Of a DNA stretch of 57,102 nt, positions 8,968-18,110 are shown in pieces. Made by a program: the position numbers and the translations under genes. The stretch is from Planctomycetota bacterium (GTDB lineage Bacteria; Planctomycetota; Brocadiia; SM23-32), in the NCBI GenBank assembly GCA_021161675.1, contig JAGHAF010000014.1, positions 1 to 57,102 of the forward strand, written 5' to 3'. The notes beneath the pieces were generated by a model. That model made no database searches, was not told the origin of the DNA, and was given only the letters and a program-made list of their open reading frames with translations. Position 1 is the first letter of the stretch, and each line of letters opens with the position of its first letter.

Positions 8968-11900
8968 CTATCCCTCCAACGCCTGGCGCACCCTGGTGGC
9001 CAGGTCTTCTTTTTCAAAGGGCTTCTGAAGGAAAGGAATCCCCGCCTTCAGCACGCCGCGATGCACAATGGCGTTGTCGGTGTAGCCGGACATGTAGAGC
9101 ACCTTCAAGCCCGCCTGATTCGCCGCCAGCGACTCGTAGAGCTCACGCCCGTTTCGGTCTGGCATAACCACGTCGGTCAGCAGCAGGTCAATGCGGCCTT
9201 CGTGCGCTCGCGCGACCTGCTCGGCCTCGCGGGCGCTGGCCGCGCACAGCACCGTGTAGCCCAGCGCCTCCAGATGGCGGCGGCCAACTCCCCTGACGGC
9301 GTCGTCGTCCTCGGCCAGCAGGATTGTCTCCGCCCCGCCAATGACGAATTTCGATCTGGGGCCCAATTTCTCTGCTTCGGCAGCCACTCGGGGCAGATAG
9401 ACCTTCAAGGTCGCTCCCTTGCCCGGTTCGCTGTAAACCCAGATGTTGCCGCCGTGCTGCTTCGCGATGCCGTAGACGGTGGAGAGCCCGAGGCCCGTGC
9501 CTTTCCCCAGCTCCTTGGTTGTGAAGAACGGGTCGAAGATCTGCGCCCGGGTCCTATCGTCCATGCCACAGCCCGTATCGCTGACGGCGATCATGACGTA
9601 TGGCCCTGGAGTGACCCCCATATGCTTGCTGGCATACTCCTGGCCAAGCTCGACGTTATCCGTCTCGATGGTCAACCGGCCGCCGTCCGGCATGGCGTCG
9701 CGGGCGTTGACCGCCAGGTTCATGATGACCTGCTCGATCTGGCCGGGGTCGGCGCGCACGTTGCCGAGGTCCGGCGCGGGGGAAAACTGCAGATCGATAT
9801 CCTCCCCCAGCAGCCGCGTCAGCATCTTGATCTGGTCTGCGATCAGCTCGTTAACGTTGAGCGCCATCGGCGCCAGCGTCTGGCGGCGGCTGAAGGCCAG
9901 GAGCTGGCGGGAGAGGCCCGCGGCGCGGTCAGCCAGGTCCAGCGCCTCGGTCAGGTCTTCATGGGTCTGAGAGCCCGGTTCGGCGGCCTCCAGCGCGAAG
10001 CCAATAAGGCCCTTCATCCCGGTGAGCAGGTTGTTGAAGTCATGCGCCACGCCGCCGGCCAGGCGACCGATGGACTCCAGCTTCTGCGCCTGGCGGAATT
10101 GATTTTCCAGTTGCCGCTGTTCGGTCACGTCGCGTCCATACAGGTCGAGATAGTCGGTTCCCGGTATGGGAGTGAACGTCAGGGAGTAGACAGCCGCATC
10201 ACAGGCTACCTCCGCTTCCTTTCTGACACCCGTACTGATGGCCTCCAGGGCCATCTGCCGGAACTCGGCCGGCAGGGGCTCCCCCTCCGCGCAGCCCCAG
10301 CTCTTCAGCAACGGCCCGCTGCTCTCGTTAGCGTACGTGATGGCGCCGTCGTGGGCGATGCGCATTATGGGGTTCGGATTATCGGAAGGGAACTTGGCCA
10401 GCCGGCTCAACTCCTCCTGAGCCCGCTTGCGCTCCGTGACGTCGAGGAGGAAGCTCACGTTGCATGTGCGGCCGTTAATCACGGCTGGAGCCGTCCTGAT
10501 ATCGGCGTAGAACACGCTGCCGTCCTTGCGCAGACACGGGATCTCAACCGCCAACGGCCTCTCGCCTCGTGCCTGGGCTCCGAACTCGGAAATCACATGG
10601 GGCAAGTCTTCCTCAGGGTGTATGTCCGCAACGCCCAGCCGCGTCAACTCTTCCTCGCTGTAGCCCAGCATCCTGCACAAGGCCGGGTTGGCGTATGTGA
10701 AACGCCTCGTCTCGGTATCGGCCACGAGGATGCCCTCGGCCGCGCCCTCGAAGATTGTCCTGTAGCGCTCCTCCGAGTTGCGCATTGCTTCGTACGCCTC
10801 CATAAGGTTGGTCACGTCGCGCCTGGCCTCGACGACATTGGTGACATTGCCGGCTTCGTCCTTCACGGGCGAGAGGAGGATGTCAAAGTGCGCCTTTGAG
10901 CCATCGGCGCGCGTGTGAACATGATGAACGGCCTCGGGCTTGCCCGTCTCGAAAACCTCGCGCGCCGCGCATCGTTGGCCGGCCCGGTCGCAGGGCTCGG
11001 CGTAGCCGTGGGATACCTCGTAGCAGCGCTTGCCGATCACCTCGTCGCGCGTCATGCCTACGGTCTGGACAAAAGTGTTGTTGACGTCGGTGATGACGTA
11101 GTCCCGGTCTATGACCACGATGTCCTCATGCATGTTGTACATCAGCGAGCGGAAGTAGCGTTCCCTCTCCCGCAGCGCCTCCTCCGCCCTCTCTCGCTGG
11201 ATCATGACGCCGAACTGCCTGGCAATGTCGTTGACCAGATATTGCTCTTCCTTGAAGAAAGGTCCTTCGTCCGATTCGGGCCTTTCCTCCAGGTAGCAGA
11301 CCTCCACCGTGCCGACGGTCTCTCCCGACAGTATGATGTCGGCGGACTGTTTCCAGGCGGTGTCCCTGAAATTGGGGGTGGCGAACTGACGGCCTTCGAG
11401 GGTAATCCTGGCGCAGGTGATCTCGGGATACTGCCAGCCAGGCGGGATCAGGTCTACCGCGGCCTTCTGCGCGTCCTCGATGGACTTAGCAGGTTCGGCA
11501 GTCAGTCTGGAGACGCTGTAAAGGCACCTGAGCTCCTTGATCCGTTTCTCAAGCGTAGCGGTCCGCTCCGTGACCAGTGTCTCGAGGTGGTCACGGTGTC
11601 TTTGCAGTTCGCGCCTGTAGCGATCCATCTCGAGGAACACTCTCACCTTGCCGAGCAGGGCCTCGGGCGCGTAGGGCTTCATGATGTAGTCCACGCCGCC
11701 CGCCTCATAGCCCTTGAACATGTGCTGCTCGTCGTCGTACGACGCAGTCAGGAAGACCACCGGGATCACACGGGTCTTCTTGTCCCCGCGCAGGTGCTCG
11801 GCCAGTTCGAAGCCGCTCATGCCTGGCATCCCGACGTCGAGTATCGCAACGGCGAAGTGGTGGTCGAGCGTGGCTACAAGGGCCTCATTGCCCGTTGTGG

Positions 11901-12042
11901 CCTCGACGACCTCGGCGTCCAGGACGCTCAGTACCCGCCGGAGGGCGACGAGGTTGTCCTTCTTGTCGTCCACGATCAGGATCTTCTGTGTCGAATTCGG
12001 ACCGGGGAACTCGAAACGCGGAGTGTCAGAATCGCTGCTCAT
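8968..12042 (-). CDS. hybrid sensor histidine kinase (REC-GAF-like-PAS x3-HisKA-HATPase-REC)
   Basis: 1024 residues, no membrane segments. Order: receiver (KILIVDDKKDN, AILDVGMPG), coiled linker, GAF-like region (ELRCLYSVSRLT...), three PAS domains, a HisKA H-box of the NtrB-like type (GGVAHDFNNLLTGM), HATPase with DTGCGMDD and GKGTGLGLSTVYG, and a C-terminal receiver (ILLAEDDDAVR, LLTDVVMPDRNG, QKPFEKED). An N-terminal receiver implies that this kinase is itself controlled by an upstream kinase, such as the one ending at 14077. Start ATG with GAGGAAACACAA ahead of it. The lack of a transmembrane sensor points to cytoplasmic cues. Confidence 0.95.
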   Translation of the reverse strand: MSSDSDTPRFEFPGPNSTQKILIVDDKKDNLVALRRVLSVLDAEVVEATTGNEALVATLDHHFAVAILDVGMPGMSGFELAEHLRGDKKTRVIPVVFLTASYDDEQHMFKGYEAGGVDYIMKPYAPEALLGKVRVFLEMDRYRRELQRHRDHLETLVTERTATLEKRIKELRCLYSVSRLTAEPAKSIEDAQKAAVDLIPPGWQYPEITCARITLEGRQFATPNFRDTAWKQSADIILSGETVGTVEVCYLEERPESDEGPFFKEEQYLVNDIARQFGVMIQRERAEEALRERERYFRSLMYNMHEDIVVIDRDYVITDVNNTFVQTVGMTRDEVIGKRCYEVSHGYAEPCDRAGQRCAAREVFETGKPEAVHHVHTRADGSKAHFDILLSPVKDEAGNVTNVVEARRDVTNLMEAYEAMRNSEERYRTIFEGAAEGILVADTETRRFTYANPALCRMLGYSEEELTRLGVADIHPEEDLPHVISEFGAQARGERPLAVEIPCLRKDGSVFYADIRTAPAVINGRTCNVSFLLDVTERKRAQEELSRLAKFPSDNPNPIMRIAHDGAITYANESSGPLLKSWGCAEGEPLPAEFRQMALEAISTGVRKEAEVACDAAVYSLTFTPIPGTDYLDLYGRDVTEQRQLENQFRQAQKLESIGRLAGGVAHDFNNLLTGMKGLIGFALEAAEPGSQTHEDLTEALDLADRAAGLSRQLLAFSRRQTLAPMALNVNELIADQIKMLTRLLGEDIDLQFSPAPDLGNVRADPGQIEQVIMNLAVNARDAMPDGGRLTIETDNVELGQEYASKHMGVTPGPYVMIAVSDTGCGMDDRTRAQIFDPFFTTKELGKGTGLGLSTVYGIAKQHGGNIWVYSEPGKGATLKVYLPRVAAEAEKLGPRSKFVIGGAETILLAEDDDAVRGVGRRHLEALGYTVLCAASAREAEQVARAHEGRIDLLLTDVVMPDRNGRELYESLAANQAGLKVLYMSGYTDNAIVHRGVLKAGIPFLQKPFEKEDLATRVRQALEG

Positions 12043-12147
12043 TTGTGTTTCCTCACGGTTTTGATGGACGCTACGACCATGGACAGGATTTCGTCTACCT
12101 CACGATAGATATCTGACAGAAGCTCTACTGCCATCTGCGTTCACTTG

Positions 12148-12771
12148 CTACGCCCTTTCGCATTCTGCGTTCCGACTCCCGAGTTGGAGAAATCGCCGCC
12201 CGATCTCCTCTGGTCTCAGCGCCTCGTCAACCGCTCCGGTGTCAATCGCCGCCCGGGGCATGAGTGGGCTATCGGCGCTGGCCGGCTCCTGGGCGATGGT
12301 CAGGCCCCCGGCATCCTTGACAGCTCTCATGCTCTCCGCGCCGTCGGCGCTGGCGCCCGAGAGGATGACCGCGATAACCGGTCCGCCCCAAGCGCGGGCG
12401 GCGCTCTCGAAGAGCACGTCGATAGAGGGTCTTGACCAGTTGACCTTTTGGTCCACGGACAGGCTGATCGTTTCGTTTCTCTCCACGAGCATGTGGTAGT
12501 TGGCGGGTGCGGTATATACGCGCCCGCGCTCGATCCGTTCCTTGTCGCACGGCTCAACCACTGGAAGCCGCGTCGTGCGGGCCAGGCGCCGGGCGAACGA
12601 TGCGTCGTCGCTCGGATGCAGGTGCTGGACCACGAGCGCCGGCAGCGCAAAATCAGGAGGAAACGCCAGGAGGATGGCCGCAAGCGCATCGAAGCCGCCC
12701 GCGGAACCACCCATGACGACCGCCCTGTAACGCGCGGTATATTGTGCGTTTTGATCTTTCGCCGTCCTCAC
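12148..12771 (-). CDS. cheB: CheB-type protein-glutamate methylesterase, catalytic domain only
   Basis: 207 residues, equal to the methylesterase domain without the receiver normally fused at its N-terminus. The catalytic triad region is visible: Ser in GGSAGG, His in VVQHLHPS, and Asp in LSGASADGAESM. CheB enzymes remove methyl groups placed on receptors by CheR. It overlaps the upstream cheR stop by four bases, so the pair is co-translated. No chemoreceptor, CheA or CheW is in the window, so the pair may serve a non-flagellar signalling system together with the hybrid kinases. Confidence 0.92.
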   Translation of the reverse strand: MRTAKDQNAQYTARYRAVVMGGSAGGFDALAAILLAFPPDFALPALVVQHLHPSDDASFARRLARTTRLPVVEPCDKERIERGRVYTAPANYHMLVERNETISLSVDQKVNWSRPSIDVLFESAARAWGGPVIAVILSGASADGAESMRAVKDAGGLTIAQEPASADSPLMPRAAIDTGAVDEALRPEEIGRRFLQLGSRNAECERA

Positions 12772-13598
12772 GGCACGTCCTTCTTCTTGTAGATTCGCGC
12801 CTTGCCGTCCACGGTCTCATACTGGTCGTTGACTTCAGGAAATCGGAGGCCTTCCTTAGTTCCGAGGCACAGGAAGCCGCCGTGCACCAGGCTTTCTGTG
12901 AACAGTCCCAGCGCCCGGTTCTGGAGTTCAGCGTTGAAGTAGATGAGCACGTTTCGGCACAAGACCAGGTGCATCTCGCCGAAGGCGCTGTCCGACGCCA
13001 GGTTATGGCTGGAGAAGACGATGCGTTCCTTGAGCGCCGCGTCCATGGCCGCTGCGCCGCAGCGGGCGTGGTAATACTCCGAGAACGACGCCTTGCCGCC
13101 TGCTTGCTGGTAGTTGTGGGTGGCTTCCTTCATCTTCTCCATCTCATAGACGCCTTCGCGGGCCTGCTCCAGGGCCTCGTCGTTGAAGTCGGTGGCGTAG
13201 ATGGTCGCGCGCTGGTAGAGGTTCTCCTCCTTGAGCACGATGGCCAGCGAGTAGACCTCCTCGCCGGTGGCGCACCCGGCGTGCCAGACCTTGAAGTGCG
13301 GCCAGGTCCTCAAGAGCGGGATCACTTTCTCCCTGACGGCGCGGTAGACCAGCGGGTCGCGGAACATCTGGGTCACTGAGATGGAGAAGTACCGGGCGAG
13401 CTTTGAGAAAAACTCCTCATCGCGCAGGACCCTGGGGATCATCTCGGACACCGACGCACACCCGGCCACCGACAGGAACTGCCTGGTCCTGCGCTCGATG
13501 GAGGCCCGAGCATAAGAACGGAAATCGTAACCGTAGCGCCAGTAGATAGCCTCCAGCAGGAGGTCTATCTCGATATCTTCGATGTCGGGCTTGCCCAC
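12768..13598 (-). CDS. cheR: CheR-type protein-glutamate O-methyltransferase
   Basis: 276 residues from a GTG preceded by AAAGGAG. The N-terminal all-alpha CheR domain (YRYGYDFRSYARASIERR) is followed by the SAM-binding domain with HAGCATGEEVYSLAI and the late LVLCRNVLIYFN block. It methylates receptor-like partners and is paired with cheB. The ribosome site abuts the left end of the inserted four-helix element (inverted repeat 13609-13626), which keeps the site intact. The start region is also overlapped by the tail of the four-helix reading frame. Confidence 0.95.
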   Translation of the reverse strand: MGKPDIEDIEIDLLLEAIYWRYGYDFRSYARASIERRTRQFLSVAGCASVSEMIPRVLRDEEFFSKLARYFSISVTQMFRDPLVYRAVREKVIPLLRTWPHFKVWHAGCATGEEVYSLAIVLKEENLYQRATIYATDFNDEALEQAREGVYEMEKMKEATHNYQQAGGKASFSEYYHARCGAAAMDAALKERIVFSSHNLASDSAFGEMHLVLCRNVLIYFNAELQNRALGLFTESLVHGGFLCLGTKEGLRFPEVNDQYETVDGKARIYKKKDVP

Positions 13599-14011
13599 GG
13601 TGGACTCCTTTGACTCTCGACGCTCGAAGCTTGGGTCGGCGCCCCGAGCGTCCAGCGTCGAACGTCATGTTTTCTTATGAACGCGTTAAGCTGGGGCCCA
13701 AGTTCGTCGTTAATCTCCTTGCACTGAGCCATTTTCACGTCCGAAACCAGCCTGCGCCGAATCGCCTTTCGCAACCAGGTTTTACATTCCTCGAAGGAAC
13801 CCCGCGCATAGAAATAGGACTTCTTTCGCTCCGGCGCGGTCCTCCTGCCGTATTCTTCCGCGATGTTTGCGGCTATGCTGTCACCTGCCCTGATGATCTG
13901 GTAACCGAGGGTGCGTTGAGCCTTCTCCGGCCATTCATCGTAGTCGCTCCCAACCATGTCGGAGAGCCGCTCCGCCAGCCTGTAGACGTCTAATTCGTGA
14001 ATCCGCTTCAC
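13565..14011 (-). CDS. four-helix-bundle protein (S23 / 23S rRNA intervening-sequence type)
   Basis: About 148 residues from a GTG at 14011 (GAGG five bases upstream). The S23 signature is clear: helix 1 VYRLAERLSDMV, then YQIIRAGDSIAANIAEEYGR, a KKSYFYARGSFEE helix and WLRKAIRRRLV. The natural fold ends near residue 110 (LNAFIRKHDV). Translation then runs through the element's left end into cheR, adding about 37 low-complexity residues. Members occur inside rRNA intervening sequences and as orphan genes; the biochemical role is unknown, though the fold resembles the Avd accessory protein. The gene sits inside a TIR-bounded element. Confidence 0.88.
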   Translation of the reverse strand: MKRIHELDVYRLAERLSDMVGSDYDEWPEKAQRTLGYQIIRAGDSIAANIAEEYGRRTAPERKKSYFYARGSFEECKTWLRKAIRRRLVSDVKMAQCKEINDELGPQLNAFIRKHDVRRWTLGAPTQASSVESQRSPPWASPTSKISR

Positions 14012-14073
14012 CGGCCTCTTGCCCCGATCTGCTGACTGCCCTGTGTTTAACACGCCGAGCGTCAAGAGTCAAA
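13609..14073. mobile_element. 465-bp element with 18-bp terminal inverted repeats carrying a four-helix-bundle gene
   Basis: Left end TTTGACTCTCGACGCTCG (13609-13626) and right end CGAGCGTCAAGAGTCAAA (14056-14073) are inverted copies with one mismatch. Inside the left end, GACGCTCG (13619-13626) pairs with CGAGCGTC (13645-13652), and CGACGCT (13618-13624) with AGCGTCG (13654-13660). The unit lies exactly between the kinase stop (3 bases away) and the cheR ribosome site, in what is otherwise a compact operon. No target-site duplication is obvious and no transposase is encoded. Confidence 0.65.
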
Positions 14074-14076
14074 CCG

Positions 14077-17000
14077 TCACCTATAGAGCCAGACGCGCAT
14101 CATGGAGATCGCCCGCCCTGGGTCCACCGGCTTGGGCATGTAATCGTTCGCGCCCGCCGCGAGGCATTTCTCGCGGTCCTCCGGCATGGCCTTCGCCGTA
14201 AGCGCGATGATCGGCAAATTTCGGAATTCCTCCCGCTCGCGTATCCGTTCAATGGTCTCGTAGCCGTCCATCACGGGCATCATGACGTCCATCAGCACGA
14301 GATCCACGTCCTCTTCCTCGTCGAGCAGCCGCAGGGCTCTCTCCCCGTTCTCCGCCTTCAGGGTTATCATGCCCTTCTCGGATAGCAGCCGCGACAGTGC
14401 GAACGTCGTCCTCATGTCGTCGTCGACGATGAGAACCTTCTTCGCCTTCAGCGTCTCGTCCGTGTCGTGCAGGTCCCGGATGATCTTTCGCTTCTTCTCC
14501 GGCATATTGCTCACGACCCGGTGGAGGAAAAGGGAGACCTCGTCCAGGAGGCGCTCCTGTGACCGCACGTCCTTGATGACGATGGAGCCGGCGCGCTCGC
14601 GGAGCTTCGCTTCCTCGTCGCGGGTGAGGTCGCGAGCGGTGTGGACGATCACCGGGGGCAGTTCCACGCCTTCGCGCTCGAGTTTCGCGAGCAGCTCGTT
14701 GCCGTCCATGTCCGGCAGCCCGAGGTCCAGGACCACGCAGTCGTAGTGGCCCGAACGGAGCGCTTCCATCGCTTGCTTCCCGGTCTCGGCCGCGTCCACC
14801 TTGACGTCTCCGTTTCCGATCAGCTTGACGGTTGCGCGGCGTATCTTCGCCTCGTCCTCCACCACAAGCACGCGCCTCGGCCCCCCGGCCGAGACCTCCT
14901 CGAGCCTGCGGAAGGTTTCTTCGAGGCTCTCCTGGCTGAGGGGTTTGGTGGCGTGGCCGACCGCGCCCTTGCGGAGCGCCTCGGTTGACGCCTCCTCCAC
15001 GGAGACGATGTGCACCGGGATATGCCGGGTGCGGGTGTTGTCCTTCAGCGCGCTCAGTACGCCCCAACCGTCCATGCCCGGAAGGCTGATATCAAGGATC
15101 ACGGCGCTCGGCAGGTGCTTGCCCGCAAGTTCCAGCCCGGACTCACCCGTGGGCGCGGCCAGGCACTTGAACCCCTTCTCGTGGCACTTTCGTTCAAGCA
15201 GGCGGGCGAAGTCCGGGTCGTCCTCGATGACCAGAATGACCCGGTCATCCTTCTGCAAATGTTCGCGGTCGTCCTCGATCTGGACGGCAGCGGCGTCCTG
15301 GCGCGCAGCGTCGCTCGCTGCGCCCCGGTCAGCCCTGGAGACGGTAAGCGTGGCCGCATCGCCGGGCGCGGCATTGCGGCTCGCGGACACCGCGAGGGGA
15401 AGGTAGAGGGTGAACGTCGAACCCTTGCCCGGCTCGCTCTCGAGTTGTATCTCTCCGCCCAGGAGGCTGGCGAGCTCCCTGGAGATAGAAAGCCCCAGGC
15501 CCGTTCCGCCGTATTTCCTCGCCGTCCCAGTGTCTATCTGCTGGAACGCCTCGAAGATGACCTTCTGCTGCTTCGGGGGGATGCCTATGCCGGTGTCCTT
15601 GACCGCCACGGCGAGGCACTCCCCAACGGGGAGGCCGCTTCTCGACAGGTCGCTCCCCGGGGCCGGGCGGCCGAAGGTGACGGTTACGCTTCCCTTTTCC
15701 GTGAACTTGAGGGCGTTCGAGAGGAGGTTCCGGATGATCTGCTCGACGCGCTTGCGGTCGCTCGAGATCTTGAGCGGGGCGTCCTCGCTAATCGTCACCT
15801 CCAGACTGAGCCCTTTCTCCTCGGCCATGTGACCGAAAGAGGAGCGGATACCGTCCCCGAGGTCGCTCACCCGCACCGTGCCGACCTGGAGGTCCATGCG
15901 CCCGGCCTCGATCTTCGACAGGTCGAGTATCTCGTTTATGAGGTTCAAGAGGTCGCTGCCGCTGTCGTAGATGATATTCGCCGATTCCACCTGGTCGGCG
16001 GTCAGGTTGCCGTCCTTGTTCTGGGAGAGCGACTGCGCCAGCAGCAGCAGGCTGTTAAGCGGCGTTCTGAGTTCGTGCGACATGTTCGCCAGGAACTCCG
16101 ACTTGTACTTGCTGGCCCGGGCCACTTCCTCGGCCTTCTCTTCGATCTTCTGGCGCGCCAGTTCGACGTCCCGCTTCTGGCGCTGGGTCAGTTCGTTCTT
16201 CTTTTCGAGTTCTTCGTTGGTCACCTGCAGTTCTTCCTGCTGGGCCTTGAGCCTCTCCTCGGACTCCCTTAGCCGCTGCGTCTGTTCCTCCAGTTCCTCG
16301 TTCGCGGTCTTCAGCTCTTCCTGCTGCGCCTGGAGTTCCTCCGACAACCTCTGGGATTCCGCCAGCGACCTGGCGAGGTTCGTTCTGCTCTGCGCGCTGT
16401 CCACCGCAACGGCCAACGCGGGCATTGCCTGCGCGAGGTATTCCATCTGCAGCTCGGTCATCTCGCCGAGCGTCCCTATTTCCACGACGCCCTTCAGATG
16501 GCCCTCGTAAAGGAAGGGCGTAACGCAGATGAAGCGGGGCACGCGCTCCCCCAGGCCTGAGATCACCTTGACGTAATCCTCCGGCACGTTCTTGATCAGT
16601 ATCTGCTGTTTCTCCAGCGCCGCCTGGCCGACAAGACCCTCGCCCATTTTGAACATATTGGACAGATCCTTGCGTTTCTTGTAGGCGTAGCTCCCCAAGA
16701 GCGAGAGCACGGCGCCGTCGCCGTCCTGCGCCAGATAGAAAGCGCCCACCTGGGCATCCAGGTATGTGACGACTTCAGATATCACCTTCGAGGCCAGCGT
16801 GTTGATCTCCGGATCGCCGCTCATCGTGTCGTTCAGCCGCGCGATGCCGGTCTTCAGCCAGTCCTGCCGTTGGACCCGATCCTGGTTCTTCCTGAGCGCG
16901 TTGAGCATCGCGGTGATGCCGAGCAGAATGCCAACGGCGGTGGCGAAGAAGACGTAGACGGTTCGCGCGGCCGCTCGCTTGGCATCCTTCGTGCGTTCGG

Positions 17001-17499
17001 CCAGCAATTGCTTCTCCACGTCAACGAACGCGCTGATCTTGTCTCGAAGGGTGTCCATTATCGCCCTGCCGGTACCCTTCTGGACCAGCGCGATGGCCGC
17101 CTGGAGACTTTCTCGCCTCGCCGCGATCGCGGGCTCGCCTGCCAGACGACGCCACCTGGCTTCAAGGGCCTCGATCTCCTCCAGGCGTTCGACCTGGCGG
17201 ATATTGTGGGAGACTGATTCTTTGAGCTTGGAGATCGTTGTCTCGAATGACTCGCTCCCCTCGTCGTACGGCTGCAGGAACTCGTCCTCTCCGGTTATCA
17301 CGAAGCCTCGTTCTCCAGTTTCCGCATCGACTATCAGCTTCGCCAGCAGATTCGCCCTGGTAATGATCTCATGGGTTTGTGATATCCAATCCTCGGTCTC
17401 CAGCAGCGATCTGGTGGTCTGATAGTTGACGGCCACTAAGAGGATCATAAGCACGAAGACCAGAATGTACGCCAGGGCCAGTTGCTTGCGCAGTTTCAT
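14077..17499 (-). CDS. membrane hybrid histidine kinase (CHASE3-GAF-HisKA-HATPase-REC x3)
   Basis: 1140 residues. TM1 (about 7-24) and TM2 (about 180-198) flank a periplasmic CHASE3 domain containing DAETGERGFVITGEDEFL. Then follow a GAF domain, a long heptad-rich coiled coil (about 375-465), HisKA (FLANMSHELRTPLNS), HATPase (DTGIGIP, GGTGLGLSIS) and three receivers (VILDISLPGMDGW; CVVLDLGLPDMDGN; LVLMDVMMPVMDGY). This architecture resembles the fungal/bacterial 'barrier' kinases that integrate stress signals. The three receivers suggest branched phosphotransfer to CheB/CheR partners or the downstream kinase and HD-GYP regulator. The stop lies three bases from the inserted element. Confidence 0.95.
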   Translation of the reverse strand: MKLRKQLALAYILVFVLMILLVAVNYQTTRSLLETEDWISQTHEIITRANLLAKLIVDAETGERGFVITGEDEFLQPYDEGSESFETTISKLKESVSHNIRQVERLEEIEALEARWRRLAGEPAIAARRESLQAAIALVQKGTGRAIMDTLRDKISAFVDVEKQLLAERTKDAKRAAARTVYVFFATAVGILLGITAMLNALRKNQDRVQRQDWLKTGIARLNDTMSGDPEINTLASKVISEVVTYLDAQVGAFYLAQDGDGAVLSLLGSYAYKKRKDLSNMFKMGEGLVGQAALEKQQILIKNVPEDYVKVISGLGERVPRFICVTPFLYEGHLKGVVEIGTLGEMTELQMEYLAQAMPALAVAVDSAQSRTNLARSLAESQRLSEELQAQQEELKTANEELEEQTQRLRESEERLKAQQEELQVTNEELEKKNELTQRQKRDVELARQKIEEKAEEVARASKYKSEFLANMSHELRTPLNSLLLLAQSLSQNKDGNLTADQVESANIIYDSGSDLLNLINEILDLSKIEAGRMDLQVGTVRVSDLGDGIRSSFGHMAEEKGLSLEVTISEDAPLKISSDRKRVEQIIRNLLSNALKFTEKGSVTVTFGRPAPGSDLSRSGLPVGECLAVAVKDTGIGIPPKQQKVIFEAFQQIDTGTARKYGGTGLGLSISRELASLLGGEIQLESEPGKGSTFTLYLPLAVSASRNAAPGDAATLTVSRADRGAASDAARQDAAAVQIEDDREHLQKDDRVILVIEDDPDFARLLERKCHEKGFKCLAAPTGESGLELAGKHLPSAVILDISLPGMDGWGVLSALKDNTRTRHIPVHIVSVEEASTEALRKGAVGHATKPLSQESLEETFRRLEEVSAGGPRRVLVVEDEAKIRRATVKLIGNGDVKVDAAETGKQAMEALRSGHYDCVVLDLGLPDMDGNELLAKLEREGVELPPVIVHTARDLTRDEEAKLRERAGSIVIKDVRSQERLLDEVSLFLHRVVSNMPEKKRKIIRDLHDTDETLKAKKVLIVDDDMRTTFALSRLLSEKGMITLKAENGERALRLLDEEEDVDLVLMDVMMPVMDGYETIERIREREEFRNLPIIALTAKAMPEDREKCLAAGANDYMPKPVDPGRAISMMRVWLYR

Positions 17500-17531
17500 G
17501 TGACTTCCCTCTGTCTAAGTCTTGGGATCCG

Positions 17532-18110
17532 TTAGCTTTTTCGTCCCGCGAGCGATCCCCTCAGCGCGATGCGGACAGAACGAAGCAACGGCTCCCGCTC
17601 GACCGGCTTGGCCAGCAGCGTGACAGGGCCGTAACTCATCGCCCGGGCCATAAGATCGCTGTCGGGATAGCCGGTCACAACTACGACCGGTGTCTCAGCA
17701 TGTCCTTCTCGGAATCTGCGCAGGAACTCCACGCCGCCCATGCCGGGCATCTTCAGGTCAAGCAGCACCAGGTCCGGCGCGGCGTGCGACACATGCGCGA
17801 GTCCCTCTTCCCCCCCTGAGGCGGTTGCGATCCGGTAGCCTTCGGGTTCCAGCAACTCGCGGACCACGTCCAGAATAATCTCCTCATCATCAATGACCAG
17901 CACGTGTGCCTCCCGATGGCGCAAATGGTGCGTCTCCGTCCAACGCAGCAGGGCCTCCCTGCGGAAGCGCCAGTCCTTGCCGATCTTGAAGGACGGGATC
18001 TCGCCCCGTCGTGCGAGCCGGCGTATCGTCTCAACGTGCGCGTTGAGAAGCTGCGCGGCTTCCTGCGTCGTCAACGTTTCCCCTGGATCCGCCATCTCCC
18101 TTCGACACAC
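17532..18110 (-). CDS. DNA-binding response regulator with N-terminal excisionase/MerR-type HTH
   Basis: 192 residues. Residues about 10-60 (LTTQEAAQLLNAHVETIRRL, then ARRGEIPSFKIGKDWRFRREAL) form the HTH_17 fold seen in excisionases. Residues about 70-190 are a receiver with IDDEE, phospho-acceptor in VLLDLKMPG and Lys in LLAKPVE. Most DNA-binding regulators carry the HTH after the receiver; here the order is reversed. It is the first gene of the minus-strand signalling operon, 32 bases before the large membrane kinase, so it may be that kinase's output or an autoregulator. An ATG at 18095 is an alternative start. Confidence 0.88.
   Translation of the reverse strand: MCRREMADPGETLTTQEAAQLLNAHVETIRRLARRGEIPSFKIGKDWRFRREALLRWTETHHLRHREAHVLVIDDEEIILDVVRELLEPEGYRIATASGGEEGLAHVSHAAPDLVLLDLKMPGMGGVEFLRRFREGHAETPVVVVTGYPDSDLMARAMSYGPVTLLAKPVEREPLLRSVRIALRGSLAGRKS

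Noticed and set aside
8632..10899. 755-residue open frame antisense to a hybrid kinase
   Set aside because: High GC content makes long antisense frames common. It has no domain signature, while the minus strand encodes a complete kinase. The same applies to antisense frames at 10915-12108, 15010-16272, 2235-3512, 27286-28272 and 41129-42415.
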